This document shows, piece after piece, positions 1 through 7,888 of a DNA stretch of 64,000 bases. Each line of letters starts with the position of its first letter. The stretch's first letter is position 1. A program made the position numbers and the translations under genes. This stretch comes from Streptomyces polyasparticus (GTDB lineage Bacteria; Actinomycetota; Actinomycetes; Streptomycetales; Streptomycetaceae), in assembly GCF_014493765.1 (NCBI RefSeq), contig NZ_JACTVJ010000005.1, forward strand, positions 62,001 to 126,000, given 5' to 3'. The notes under the pieces are model-generated. The model saw only the letters and a list, made by a program, of their open reading frames with translations, was not told where the DNA came from and did not search any database.

Positions 1-200
1 GCGCGGGCCTGGAGACTTCCGCGATCGCGGCGACGGTCACGGAGTTCGTCGCGGCGGCGGACGCGGCCGGCGCCGCGCTGGAGATCATCGACGTCCCGAA
101 CGGACACCACTCCTTCGAGGGCATCGACCGGACCGACGAGTCCCGCGCGGTGATACGGGAAGCGGTGCGCCGTGTCCTCGGCCGGCTGGACCTCACGTAG
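1..200 (+). CDS. C-terminal end of a dienelactone-hydrolase-like alpha/beta hydrolase (partial)
   Basis: The gene runs in from the left edge; the reading frame begins at base 3 and ends at TAG 198-200, leaving the last 65 residues. The visible part has the sequence NGHHSFEG, which fits the catalytic-histidine loop near the end of dienelactone hydrolase-type alpha/beta hydrolases, followed by a closing helix (RAVIREAVRRVLGRL). The nucleophile elbow and acid residue lie outside the window, so the family assignment rests on this loop and the general layout only. The next gene follows after 80 bp in the same direction. Confidence 0.55.
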   Translation, partial: AGLETSAIAATVTEFVAAADAAGAALEIIDVPNGHHSFEGIDRTDESRAVIREAVRRVLGRLDLT

Positions 201-280
201 GACGGGCTTGGTATGCGGGCAACCGCGGCGGGTACGCACTTGCCGTCCCCACCCGTCGCACGGAACAAGAGGTGTCGCAA

Positions 281-655
281 GTGATTCGTAAATTGCAGGC
301 GGTCGCACTGGACTGCGCCGATCCCCTACGGCTCGCGCAGTTCTACGCGGATCTGCTCGGCGGCCGGGTCGTCGCCGATCCGGACGACCCCGACTGGGTC
401 GACGTCGTCGGCTTCGAGGGCACCCCGCTGGCCTGCCAGCGTGTGGACGGCTACCGCCCGCCGCAGTGGCCGGGCCAGGACCGCCCGCAACAGCTCCATC
501 TGGACTTCGACGTGGACGACCTCGACCTCGAGGAAAAGCGCGCCCTGTCCCTCGGCGCCACCCTCCTCGAACGCACGGACCAACTCCGCCCGGATGCCAA
601 CTGGCGCGTGTACGCCGACCCCGCGGGCCATCCGTTCTGCTTGTGCGAGCACTGA
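281..655 (+). CDS. VOC (glyoxalase/bleomycin-resistance fold) family protein
   Basis: A protein of about 124 residues made of a vicinal-oxygen-chelate fold. It opens with LQAVALDCADPLRLAQFYADLLGG, the classical first beta strand and helix of the fold, shown here in two parts: 'LQAVALDCAD' and 'FYADLLGG'. It ends with the paired strand VYADPAGHPFCLCE. Members of this family act as small metalloenzymes or ligand-binding proteins; the substrate cannot be read from sequence. GTG 281 is chosen over GTG 272 because the AAGAGG box at 267-272 would overlap the earlier start but sits 8 nt before the later one. Its TGA overlaps the ATG of the next gene by one base, so the two are probably translationally coupled. 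Confidence 0.8.
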   Translation: MIRKLQAVALDCADPLRLAQFYADLLGGRVVADPDDPDWVDVVGFEGTPLACQRVDGYRPPQWPGQDRPQQLHLDFDVDDLDLEEKRALSLGATLLERTDQLRPDANWRVYADPAGHPFCLCEH

Positions 656-1053
656 TGCCGGACGGCGAAGGGAGCGCCCGGAATGCTCTGCGGCGCGAAC
701 TCACCGCATTCCTCGGCGCGTACGAGCAGGCGAACAACAGCCACGACATCACCCGCGTCCTGCCCTTCATCGCGGATGACGCCACCTATTGGTTCTCGGA
801 CGGCACCTACGAGGGCATCGGGCGGATCCGCGCGGCGATCGAGCGGACCTTCGCGACGATCCACGACGAGGTGTACGAGGTACGGGACGTGGAGTGGCCA
901 GTGCTCACGCCCGATGCGGCCGTGTGCCGCTATCGGTTCGCGTGGACCGGGATCGTCGGCGGCGCGCCGCGTTCGGGGCAGGGGCGCGGCACCAATGTCA
1001 TCGTGCGCCGGGACGGCGCGTGGGTGATGCTCCACGAGCATCTCAGTACGTGA
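655..1053 (+). CDS. NTF2/SnoaL-like fold protein
   Basis: A 132-residue protein with the cone-shaped NTF2-like (SnoaL/ketosteroid isomerase) pattern. An N-terminal helix (LTAFLGAYEQANNSHD) is followed by strands carrying 'IADDATYWFSDGTYEGIGRI' and a C-terminal sheet ending in 'RDGAWVMLHEHLS'. That pattern is typical of the DUF4440/SnoaL group, whose members are small enzymes or ligand-binding proteins. Its ATG at 655 overlaps the stop of the VOC gene, which argues for coupled translation and a joint role. A strong hairpin lies directly downstream. Confidence 0.7.
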   Translation: MPDGEGSARNALRRELTAFLGAYEQANNSHDITRVLPFIADDATYWFSDGTYEGIGRIRAAIERTFATIHDEVYEVRDVEWPVLTPDAAVCRYRFAWTGIVGGAPRSGQGRGTNVIVRRDGAWVMLHEHLST

Positions 1054-1066
1054 CGGCGCCGATGCG

Positions 1067-1101
1067 ACGGCCCGGCAAGGCAGCGTGCCTTGCCGGGCCG
1101 T
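1067..1101. terminator. Bidirectional rho-independent-type hairpin
   Basis: A perfect 16-bp inverted repeat (left arm 1067-1082, right arm 1086-1101, loop GCG) sits between the NTF2-like gene on the plus strand and the convergent subtilase gene. The stem is very GC rich and there is no clear U tract, as is common in Streptomyces. It probably ends transcription from both sides. Confidence 0.75.
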
Positions 1102-1144
1102 CGTGTCACCTGGGAGTCGGAGCAGGGACTAGTCGGAGCAGGGG

Positions 1145-4100
1145 CTACTTCACGCCGAAGGCGCGGATGATCTCCTGCTTGACCGAGCCGCCCCGGTCGT
1201 CCACCACCGACGCGCGCAGCGAGACGAACGCGGCGTCGCGCGGCACGGCGAGCAGCGTCTTCCAGGAGGCGCCCGCTCCGTCGGAGAGCTTCACGGTCTT
1301 CCAGGACTTGCCGTCGTCGTAGGAGACCTCCAGCGAGCCCTTGCCGATCCGGCCCGTGTCCACGGCGCCCTTGATGTACTCCGCGAAGATCCCGACCGGG
1401 ACGAGACCGCCGCCGCGGACGTTGCCCGCGAGGTCGGTGTCGACGTCGAAGCCGAGGTTGAGCATCGGCAGGTAGGTGTAGCGGTCCTCCGGCGTGGGGC
1501 CGGACTTGACCGTCCACTCGGAGTGGCCGCGCGTGGACAGGTGCCACTTGGCCGGGTCGGCCGTCGTGTCCGTGACGACCTTGAAGTCCTGGACCTTGGA
1601 CTCGACGTCCTCGGACCAGGCGTACGCGCCGGAGCCCGTCCTGTCGTCGACGAGCTTGCCGTCCACGTACACCTTCGTCTGCTGGGTGAGCCCGGACTCC
1701 GCGCTCCACACATCGCCGAAGCCCGTGTGGTCGGGGCCGGAGTCGCCCCAGCCGGGAACGTTGAACTCGACGTTGTTGCCGTAGCGCCCCTGACCCCAGC
1801 CGAGACCGGTGCCGAGCCACGGGTGCAGAACCGGCTTGAACCAGTTGAGCTCCTGGCGGCTGCCGCCCTCGTACGCGAACTCACCGCTGCGCTGCTCGAG
1901 CATCTCGGGCCCGGCCTTGACGGACTCGTGCCACTCCTGGCCCTCGCCCGTGGACACGTAGTCCGTGCGCTCGCGCGGGAAGTCGATCCGCTCGTAGAAG
2001 CCCACGCCGATCGGGTACGCGCTGGTCATCGAGTAGCGGAACTCGCCGCCGTCGGTCCGCTTCGCCGCGTGGAACTTCGTGTCGATGACGGCGAGTTCAC
2101 GCCGCGAGGGCTCGAAGGTCAGGTCCCGGTCCGGGATGGCGCCCGAGTGGCCGTCGGTCAGGTCGTACACGTACGGCGTGTACTGCGTGCCCTCCAGTTC
2201 GAGCGCCTGACCGCGCCGGGCCGCTTCCACGAGCCGTGCCGCGTCCGCCGAGTTGACCGTCGCGATGTGCAGCGGCCGGTCCTCGTACGCGTCCGTGCCC
2301 CACCAGTCCATCAGACGGCCGGCCGCTTCGTCGCCGACGAACAGCGCCTTGGCGCCGGCGTCCTGCGCGTTCTGCCCGATCTCGACGGCGGACAGGTTGC
2401 CCGTGGCCCGGACGACAACCGCCTTTCCCTTCACGTCCTTTCCGGCGTACGCGGCCGCGCTGCCGTCGCCCGCGTCGACGACGGGCAGCTTCAGGTCGCC
2501 GTCGAGGATGGTGCCGCCGCCCTGGACGGTGGCCTCGCCGATCCGGCGGCCGCCGGCCTCGACGGAGAGCATCGGCTTGCCGAGGCGCCACACGGTCCGG
2601 TATTCGTACGTGCCGGTCGCGGGCTTCTCGGAGGGTGCGGCGAAGATCGAGTCGTAGGTGAGCGGGACCTGGACCTTGTTCGCGATACCGGTGCCGTTGG
2701 CCGTCCGCGAGAACTGCATGATCAGCTGGCGGGTCTCGGTCCGCTTGTCGACCTCGGCGTCGATCTCGCGCAGCTTGCGCCCGTCGAGGGTGATCTCGCG
2801 GTCCCGGTCGAGGGTGATCTCGGGCTCGCTGAAGTAGCCGATGCCGAGCGAGTCCTTACCCTTGGTGCCCTTGACGTCGGCGAGGCCGTCGAGCGCGTAC
2901 GTACCCGGCTGCAGGCGGAGCTTGACGGTGCCTGACTCGCCGACCTCGTAACCCCAGCCCTCCTCGCCGGCGGCCAGCTTGAGGAGGCTGAACGAGCCGG
3001 GGATCGGGGAGCCGTCGCGGTCCTTGACGTGGACCGTCAGGGTGTAGCGCTCCTCCTCCTTGGCCAGGCCCCATGCGGTGTGGGCGACGGTCCTGTCACC
3101 GGACGTGGCGGTGATGTGGCCGCCGTTGTTGCCCACCGGGGCCTTGGCGCCGTCGGCGGTGACCGTCGTCGAGGCGGTGCCGTTCGCCGGGACGGTGAGC
3201 GTGCTGTCGGCGAAGGTCAGGTAGTCGGCGCCTGCGGCGGCGAGCGTCAACTCGACCGGCTGATCGGTGTGGTTGGTGTAGGTGAGCGTCTTGGTGACCG
3301 GCTGGTTGTCCTCGTACGGCCAGCTGTAGAAGCCGAAGTCGGCGCTGCCCGTCGCCGTGACCTGCGCCTCGACGGCGTCGGGGACGGAGACTCGGCCCGC
3401 GCCCAGGTCGTACGGGGAGTCGGTGAGCGTCTTGGACGTCGACATCAGCGCGTCCTTGAGCTGCCGCGGCGTCCAGTCCGGGTGCTTCTCGGCGAGCAGG
3501 GCCGCGACGCCCGCGACGTGCGGGGTGGCCATCGACGTACCGCTGATGCTCATGTACGAGCCTTCGCCCTCGATGAGGGACGAACGGGCGGCGAGGATGT
3601 CCACGCCGGGTGCGGAGAGGTCGGGCTTGAGCGCGTTGTCGCCCATGCGCGGGCCCTTGCTGGTGAAGCCCGCGGCCGTGTCCGTGCTGTCGACGGCGCC
3701 GATGGTGAGGGCGGAGTCGGCGGCGCCGGGCGAGCCGATGGAGCCCGAGTAGCCGGAGTTGCCCGCGGCGATGACGAAGAGCGCGCCGGTCTCCTCGGTG
3801 AGGTTGTTCACGGCCTGCGACATCGGGTCGGTGCCGTCGCCCGGCTCCTGGGTGCCGAGGCTCATCGAGATGACCTTGGCATCGATGTCCTTGGCGGCCC
3901 ACTCCATGCCGGCGATGATCTCGGAGTCGCTGCCGGAGCCCCCGTCGGAGAGCACCTTGCCGACGGCGAGTTCGGCGCCGGGCGCGACGCCCTGCTCCTT
4001 GCCGTCGCTCGCGGCGCCGCTGCCGCCGACGGTGGAGGCGACATGGGTGCCGTGCCCGTTGCGGTCGGCGACCTCCTCGCCCGCGATGAACGACTTGGTC

Positions 4101-4852
4101 TCGGTGATCCGGTCCTTGAGGTCGGGGTGCGTGAGGTCGGCGCCCGTGTCGAGGACCGCGACCTTGACGCCCTTGCCGGTGAGCCCGGCCTCCCAGGCCT
4201 TGGCGCTGCCGATCTGTGCGTTGGACTCGGCCATGTCGGCCTTGACCTTGCCGTCCAGCCAGATCTTCTGGATGCCGGAGCCGAACGACCTGGTGCGCGC
4301 ACCGTCGTCGGTGAGCGCCTGCCACATCTCGCCACTGCGCTCGGCCTCGACCGCGGCGCCGTTGATGCTGGGCAACGCCCTTGTACGGTCGGCCCCTTGG
4401 GGAGTGACGGCCCGTGCGCCCTTGCCGTACGTGACGATGAGCGGGAGCCCCTCGGCCTGCTGGCCCGCCTTCGCCGCGTATCCCTGGCGTATCAGCTCGC
4501 TGACGTCGAAGAGCCGCTTGTCGAGCTTGCCGGCGGCGAGGAAGGCGCGTGCCTCGTCGGGGACCACGGTGATGTCGCCGTCGTGGTCGGTCTGCGTCAG
4601 AACCTTGCCCTGCGCGCCCTTGGCCCGCTCGACGTCCACGGTCTTCCGGCCGCCGCCGATGTCGGTGACGGTGACCTTGTCGCCGGTGATCAGGGTGACC
4701 GTGTGGGCGGCGAGGGCGGTCTGCCCGGCCCGGGTCCTGAGCGAGGGCGCCGGGTCGTCGGCGGCCTGTGCCTGCTGCCCGACCGGGAGCAGAACGAGCG
4801 CGAGCCCTGCTGTCAGCAGCCGGCTCCTGCGCCCCGAGGGTGCTCTGTTCAT
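1145..4852 (-). CDS. Secreted S8 (subtilisin-like) serine peptidase with PA-type insert
   Basis: A 1235-residue secreted protease. It has a signal peptide (basic MNRAPSGRRSR, hydrophobic stretch, cut near AQA-ADD at about residue 30) and a propeptide to about 215. The subtilase domain has the full triad: Asp235 in VLDTGAD, His267 in NGHGTHVAS and Ser440 in SGTSMATPHVAG, with Asn365 in AAGNSGYSG as the oxyanion residue. A long C-terminal part with Ig-like beta domains follows, including a PA-type stretch (DVKGKAVVVRATGN ... GAKALFVGD). Large subtilases of this layout are common in Streptomyces and probably serve extracellular protein breakdown. The ATG follows an AGGAGAGG box. The gene stands alone. 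Confidence 0.9.
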   Translation of the reverse strand: MNRAPSGRRSRLLTAGLALVLLPVGQQAQAADDPAPSLRTRAGQTALAAHTVTLITGDKVTVTDIGGGRKTVDVERAKGAQGKVLTQTDHDGDITVVPDEARAFLAAGKLDKRLFDVSELIRQGYAAKAGQQAEGLPLIVTYGKGARAVTPQGADRTRALPSINGAAVEAERSGEMWQALTDDGARTRSFGSGIQKIWLDGKVKADMAESNAQIGSAKAWEAGLTGKGVKVAVLDTGADLTHPDLKDRITETKSFIAGEEVADRNGHGTHVASTVGGSGAASDGKEQGVAPGAELAVGKVLSDGGSGSDSEIIAGMEWAAKDIDAKVISMSLGTQEPGDGTDPMSQAVNNLTEETGALFVIAAGNSGYSGSIGSPGAADSALTIGAVDSTDTAAGFTSKGPRMGDNALKPDLSAPGVDILAARSSLIEGEGSYMSISGTSMATPHVAGVAALLAEKHPDWTPRQLKDALMSTSKTLTDSPYDLGAGRVSVPDAVEAQVTATGSADFGFYSWPYEDNQPVTKTLTYTNHTDQPVELTLAAAGADYLTFADSTLTVPANGTASTTVTADGAKAPVGNNGGHITATSGDRTVAHTAWGLAKEEERYTLTVHVKDRDGSPIPGSFSLLKLAAGEEGWGYEVGESGTVKLRLQPGTYALDGLADVKGTKGKDSLGIGYFSEPEITLDRDREITLDGRKLREIDAEVDKRTETRQLIMQFSRTANGTGIANKVQVPLTYDSIFAAPSEKPATGTYEYRTVWRLGKPMLSVEAGGRRIGEATVQGGGTILDGDLKLPVVDAGDGSAAAYAGKDVKGKAVVVRATGNLSAVEIGQNAQDAGAKALFVGDEAAGRLMDWWGTDAYEDRPLHIATVNSADAARLVEAARRGQALELEGTQYTPYVYDLTDGHSGAIPDRDLTFEPSRRELAVIDTKFHAAKRTDGGEFRYSMTSAYPIGVGFYERIDFPRERTDYVSTGEGQEWHESVKAGPEMLEQRSGEFAYEGGSRQELNWFKPVLHPWLGTGLGWGQGRYGNNVEFNVPGWGDSGPDHTGFGDVWSAESGLTQQTKVYVDGKLVDDRTGSGAYAWSEDVESKVQDFKVVTDTTADPAKWHLSTRGHSEWTVKSGPTPEDRYTYLPMLNLGFDVDTDLAGNVRGGGLVPVGIFAEYIKGAVDTGRIGKGSLEVSYDDGKSWKTVKLSDGAGASWKTLLAVPRDAAFVSLRASVVDDRGGSVKQEIIRAFGVK

Positions 4853-4958
4853 CGAACTGCCTCTCCTACGAGCCCCGGGGTTAGTGGGTTGTGCCCCGGG
4901 CGCTGGGGAGAGTCTCAGTGGTCTACGGGCGTCACACGAGGAACGGAGGCGGGCGGGA

Positions 4959-4974
4959 AGCCGCCATGGCGGCT
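4959..4974. other. 16-bp perfect palindrome between ROK gene and subtilase gene
   Basis: The sequence AGCCGCCATGGCGGCT is fully palindromic and lies in the 180-bp gap between the end of the ROK regulator gene and the start of the subtilase gene, both on the minus strand. It could be a terminator stem for the ROK operon or an operator for the protease gene. It has no spacer loop, which fits a protein-binding site better than a hairpin. Confidence 0.35.
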
Positions 4975-5032
4975 ATCTGCCAAGGCCCAGGTAGGAGGCA
5001 CGTTCCCGCCGGCCGCGGCCCGCCCGCCGCAG

Positions 5033-6190
5033 TCAGCCCCGAGGTGCGCGCGGGGCCGCCAGTTCCGCGCTCAGGAGGCGCTTGTCGATGTCGTCGAGTG
5101 CCAGGCGCAGACCGCCGAGCGCCACGCTCTCGTCGCCGAGGGTGGAGGTGCGCAGTTCGGGAAGGCGCAGGCAGTGCTTGGTGAGTTCGCGCTGCAGGGG
5201 GTCGAGGATGATGTCGGCCGAGCGCGAGAAGCCGCCGCCGAAGACCACGATCTCGGGGTCGAGTGCGAGCACGAGCGCGGCGACGCCGACGGCGAGATCG
5301 CGCGTGTAGCGCCGTACGGCCGTCCTGGCCTCGCGGTTGCCCTCGCGCGCCGCCTGGAACACCCATGCGGCGGCCTCTCCCGGCCGGGCGGTCGCGGGCA
5401 CGCCGGGGCAGGCGGCCAGGTGCCCGGGGGCATCCAGCCAGCGGACGGCCTTGAGCGCGCCGATCTCGCCCGCGGCGCCGCCGTGGCCGCGGCGCAGGGT
5501 GCCGTCGAGGATGAGGCCCGCTCCCGTACGGATGCCGGCGAGCAGGTACACGATGTCGTCCGCGTCCTGCGCGACGCCCTTCCAGCGCTCGGCCACGGCG
5601 GCGAGCTTGCAGTCGTTCTCGACCTGGATGGGGCAGCGGAACCGGGCGGCGAGATGGCCCGCCGGGTCGGCCTCGCCCCAGCCGGGCAGCGGGGTGAACA
5701 AGGAGGTGCGGCCGGTGGCGTCGACCGGTCCGGTCACGCCCACGGTCATGCCCCAGATGTCGGACGGTGTCATACCGGCCGCGTCGAGGAGCTCGTCGAT
5801 CGCCGCGTCGACCGTCGCGAGACGGGCGGCGGGATCCGCGTCGGGGTCGGCGGGCCTGCGTACGGCCTCGACCAGGTTGCCCTCGAGATCGCTCAGCATC
5901 ACGAGGACCTTGTGCACGCCGATGTCGATGCCGAGGGCGTGGCCGGCGTCGGCGCGGAAGCGGTAGCGGCGGGCCGGGCGCCCCACGACGCTCCTGGCAC
6001 CCGGTTCCTCGACCGCCGCCCAGCCGTCCGTGACCAGCGCCTGCACCAGGACGTCGACGGCGGGACGGGAAAGGCCCGTCCGGCCGGCGAGTTCGGTGAC
6101 GGTCGAAGGCGGGTTGCCGCGCAGCGCCCACACGATGGAGAGCTGGTTCATCTCGCGCATCCGGGACAGGTCCGTGCCCGTGGTCGCCAT
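5033..6190 (-). CDS. ROK-family transcriptional regulator with degenerate zinc motif
   Basis: A 385-residue repressor/sugar-sensor of the ROK family. It has an N-terminal winged helix-turn-helix ('VTELAGRTGLSRPAVDVLVQ', about residues 32-51), followed by the actin-like sugar-kinase fold with the glycine-rich stretch GHGGAAGEIG. The canonical CxCGxxGCxE zinc site that should follow is absent: the segment reads AACPGVPATARPGEA with a single cysteine. Sugar kinases of this group need the motif; regulators sometimes lose it. It is the last gene of the minus-strand ABC/GH36 operon, 132 bp behind the glycosidase gene, and probably controls that operon in response to the imported sugar or a breakdown product. 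Confidence 0.85.
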   Translation of the reverse strand: MATTGTDLSRMREMNQLSIVWALRGNPPSTVTELAGRTGLSRPAVDVLVQALVTDGWAAVEEPGARSVVGRPARRYRFRADAGHALGIDIGVHKVLVMLSDLEGNLVEAVRRPADPDADPAARLATVDAAIDELLDAAGMTPSDIWGMTVGVTGPVDATGRTSLFTPLPGWGEADPAGHLAARFRCPIQVENDCKLAAVAERWKGVAQDADDIVYLLAGIRTGAGLILDGTLRRGHGGAAGEIGALKAVRWLDAPGHLAACPGVPATARPGEAAAWVFQAAREGNREARTAVRRYTRDLAVGVAALVLALDPEIVVFGGGFSRSADIILDPLQRELTKHCLRLPELRTSTLGDESVALGGLRLALDDIDKRLLSAELAAPRAPRG

Positions 6191-6249
6191 GCTGGTCTAC
6201 TCCCTTGTGGGGAACGCGCGGTACCCGCCGCTGGATATCGCTGGGCAGT

Positions 6250-6258
6250 TTACTAATT
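6250..6258. promoter_or_regulatory. Possible ROK operator box TTACTAATT
   Basis: An AT-rich island, GTTTACTAATTCC (6248-6260), stands out in an otherwise very GC-rich gap about 60 bp upstream of the ROK start. The same nine bases, TTACTAATT, occur on the minus strand at 34175-34183, in front of the second ROK gene of this window. AT-rich boxes of this kind are typical ROK-family binding sites (XylR/NagC type), so autoregulation is plausible. This is inference from two sites only. Confidence 0.35.
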
Positions 6259-6322
6259 CCCGGGGGCCGCCCGGGTCCGATCGCGGCGTTCGCCTGGAAG
6301 ATCGGCTGGTGCTGTCGTTCCT

Positions 6323-7822
6323 CTAGGAGATCGGGTAGCGCTGTTGTGCCTCGGGCGCCACGGCCGCCGTGAAATCGACCTCGCGTCCGTCGAGCGCGAA
6401 CCGGTACCTGCCGGTCCTGCGGATCTCGGGCCTGGCCCCCAAGTAGTCGGTGAGCGCCTGGAGTTCGTCCGGGTGCAGCCAGCCCGGCGGGTCCGAGACC
6501 GCACGGAAGCCGCAGATGTCGGCGAGGTCGCGCAGCCAGCTCTGCTGATGCTCCGTCAGGAGGTTGAGGCGGCTGCGGAAGTACACGACGTCCGGGTCGA
6601 CTTCGAGCAGTGACGACTGCCACAGGCGGTGGAGCGTGTTGACCACGGCGTTGCGGGCGAGCGCGTCGGATGGATCCTGGGTCGCGTAGTGCTCCCACTG
6701 CGGCGCGACATCGGGTCCGCTGCGGATGCCGTCGAGCAGTCCGAGCGAGGGCAGCAACGGTGCGCCGCTGCCGAGGAGATACGTGTCGGGCCCCGCCGCC
6801 TCCCTGATGATCTCCAAGCCGAGGCGGTACGCCTTCTCGCGCCCGGTGTCCGCGGCCCGTACGCCGGGAGCCGCGGCGGCTCCGATGAAGTCGGCCTTGA
6901 GGTAGCCGAACCCCCAGTCCTGCGTGACCCGCCGGATCGTCTCCCGTACGTGGTCCTGCGCGGCGCGACGCGTGAGGTCGAGCGCGTAGTAGCCGGTCCC
7001 CCAGTTGTACCCGGCGATCACCGGCTCGCCGTCCTCACCGCGCAGCAGCAGCTCGGGGTGTTCGCGTGCGGTCCGCGACTCGGGCAGCGCGATGAACGGG
7101 GCGATCCACAGTCCGGCGCGCAGCCCGGCGTCGTTGATCCGGTCCGCCAACGCCCGCATTCCGGAGGGGAACTTGTCGTTCGGCTCCCAGTCGCCGACCA
7201 TCCGCTCCCAGCCGTCGTCGACCTGCACGACGTCGAAGGGCAGTCCGCGCAGGGCGGTGATGTCCTTGGTGAGCTGCTCCTCGGTGATGTTCTCGTAGTA
7301 CGCGTACCAGCTGCACCACACGTTGCCCGCCCGCCGGGTGCTGCGGCCGAGCCGCTCGCCCAACTGCGCGGTGTAGGCGCCGAACACCTCCTCCTCGGAG
7401 CCGTACGCGAGGAACCAGGGCGCGCCCGCGGACTCGTACCAGCCGGAGAGGGTGTCCCGGTCGGCGGCCAGGCGCGGGACGTCGAGGCCGAGGGCGCCGA
7501 GCAGCAGCACCCGGCCGTCGGGCCCCTCCAGTGCGGCCACCGCGGACGAGTGGTGGCGCGCGGGGTCGTCCCAGACCGTGTCGTCGGCGGTCAGCCGGCG
7601 CTCGGCGCTCTCGATGCGCAGGGGCGTTTCCGAGAGCCTGCGCCATCCGCACGGGCTCCAGGAGTTGTGCCCGTGCCGGTAGAACAGCGCGTCGCCGAGG
7701 CCGTGCAGAACGGCGACGCGTCCGGGCGGCAGCAGCAGACCGCCGTCGACGGGCCGGGGAGCGCCTTCGCCTTCGAGTTCGACGGCGAAGGTGTGTGCGC
7801 CGACGTCGAGGAGCTGGGCCAT
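6323..7822 (-). CDS. GH36-type alpha-galactosidase (cytoplasmic)
   Basis: A 499-residue glycoside hydrolase of clan GH-D. It shows the family signatures in order: WCSWYAYY (about 169), VVQVDDGWER (about 198), YLKADFIG with the probable nucleophile Asp311, and LLDGIRSGPDVAPQWE with the probable acid/base Asp371. No signal peptide is present, so it should act in the cytoplasm on alpha-galactosides, or possibly alpha-N-acetylgalactosaminides, imported by the ABC system encoded just upstream. The start at 7822 is chosen because an AAGGAG box lies 7 nt upstream; a longer frame to 7876 would have no such box. It lies 66 bp behind the binding-protein gene, with a hairpin in the gap. Confidence 0.87.
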   Translation of the reverse strand: MAQLLDVGAHTFAVELEGEGAPRPVDGGLLLPPGRVAVLHGLGDALFYRHGHNSWSPCGWRRLSETPLRIESAERRLTADDTVWDDPARHHSSAVAALEGPDGRVLLLGALGLDVPRLAADRDTLSGWYESAGAPWFLAYGSEEEVFGAYTAQLGERLGRSTRRAGNVWCSWYAYYENITEEQLTKDITALRGLPFDVVQVDDGWERMVGDWEPNDKFPSGMRALADRINDAGLRAGLWIAPFIALPESRTAREHPELLLRGEDGEPVIAGYNWGTGYYALDLTRRAAQDHVRETIRRVTQDWGFGYLKADFIGAAAAPGVRAADTGREKAYRLGLEIIREAAGPDTYLLGSGAPLLPSLGLLDGIRSGPDVAPQWEHYATQDPSDALARNAVVNTLHRLWQSSLLEVDPDVVYFRSRLNLLTEHQQSWLRDLADICGFRAVSDPPGWLHPDELQALTDYLGARPEIRRTGRYRFALDGREVDFTAAVAPEAQQRYPIS

Positions 7823-7845
7823 GGGTCTCCTTGCGTGAGAACGGG

Positions 7846-7876
7846 GTGGGGCGGCAGGTGTGCTCTGCCGCCCCAC
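7846..7876 (-). terminator. Intra-operon hairpin between binding-protein and GH36 genes
   Basis: A 12-bp perfect stem (7846-7857 with 7865-7876, 7-nt loop) fills the gap after the solute-binding protein stop. Stem-loops at this place in sugar ABC operons commonly stabilise the upstream message or partly terminate, so that more binding protein than enzyme is made. Confidence 0.55.
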
Positions 7877-7888
7877 GGGCGAAGTGGC

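Noticed and set aside
3029-6256. Open frame of over 1000 codons on the plus strand opposite the subtilase and ROK genes
   Set aside because: It is an antisense artefact of third-position GC bias. It is composed of Arg/Gly/Val/Ala-rich low-complexity text and crosses two well-supported genes and their gap.
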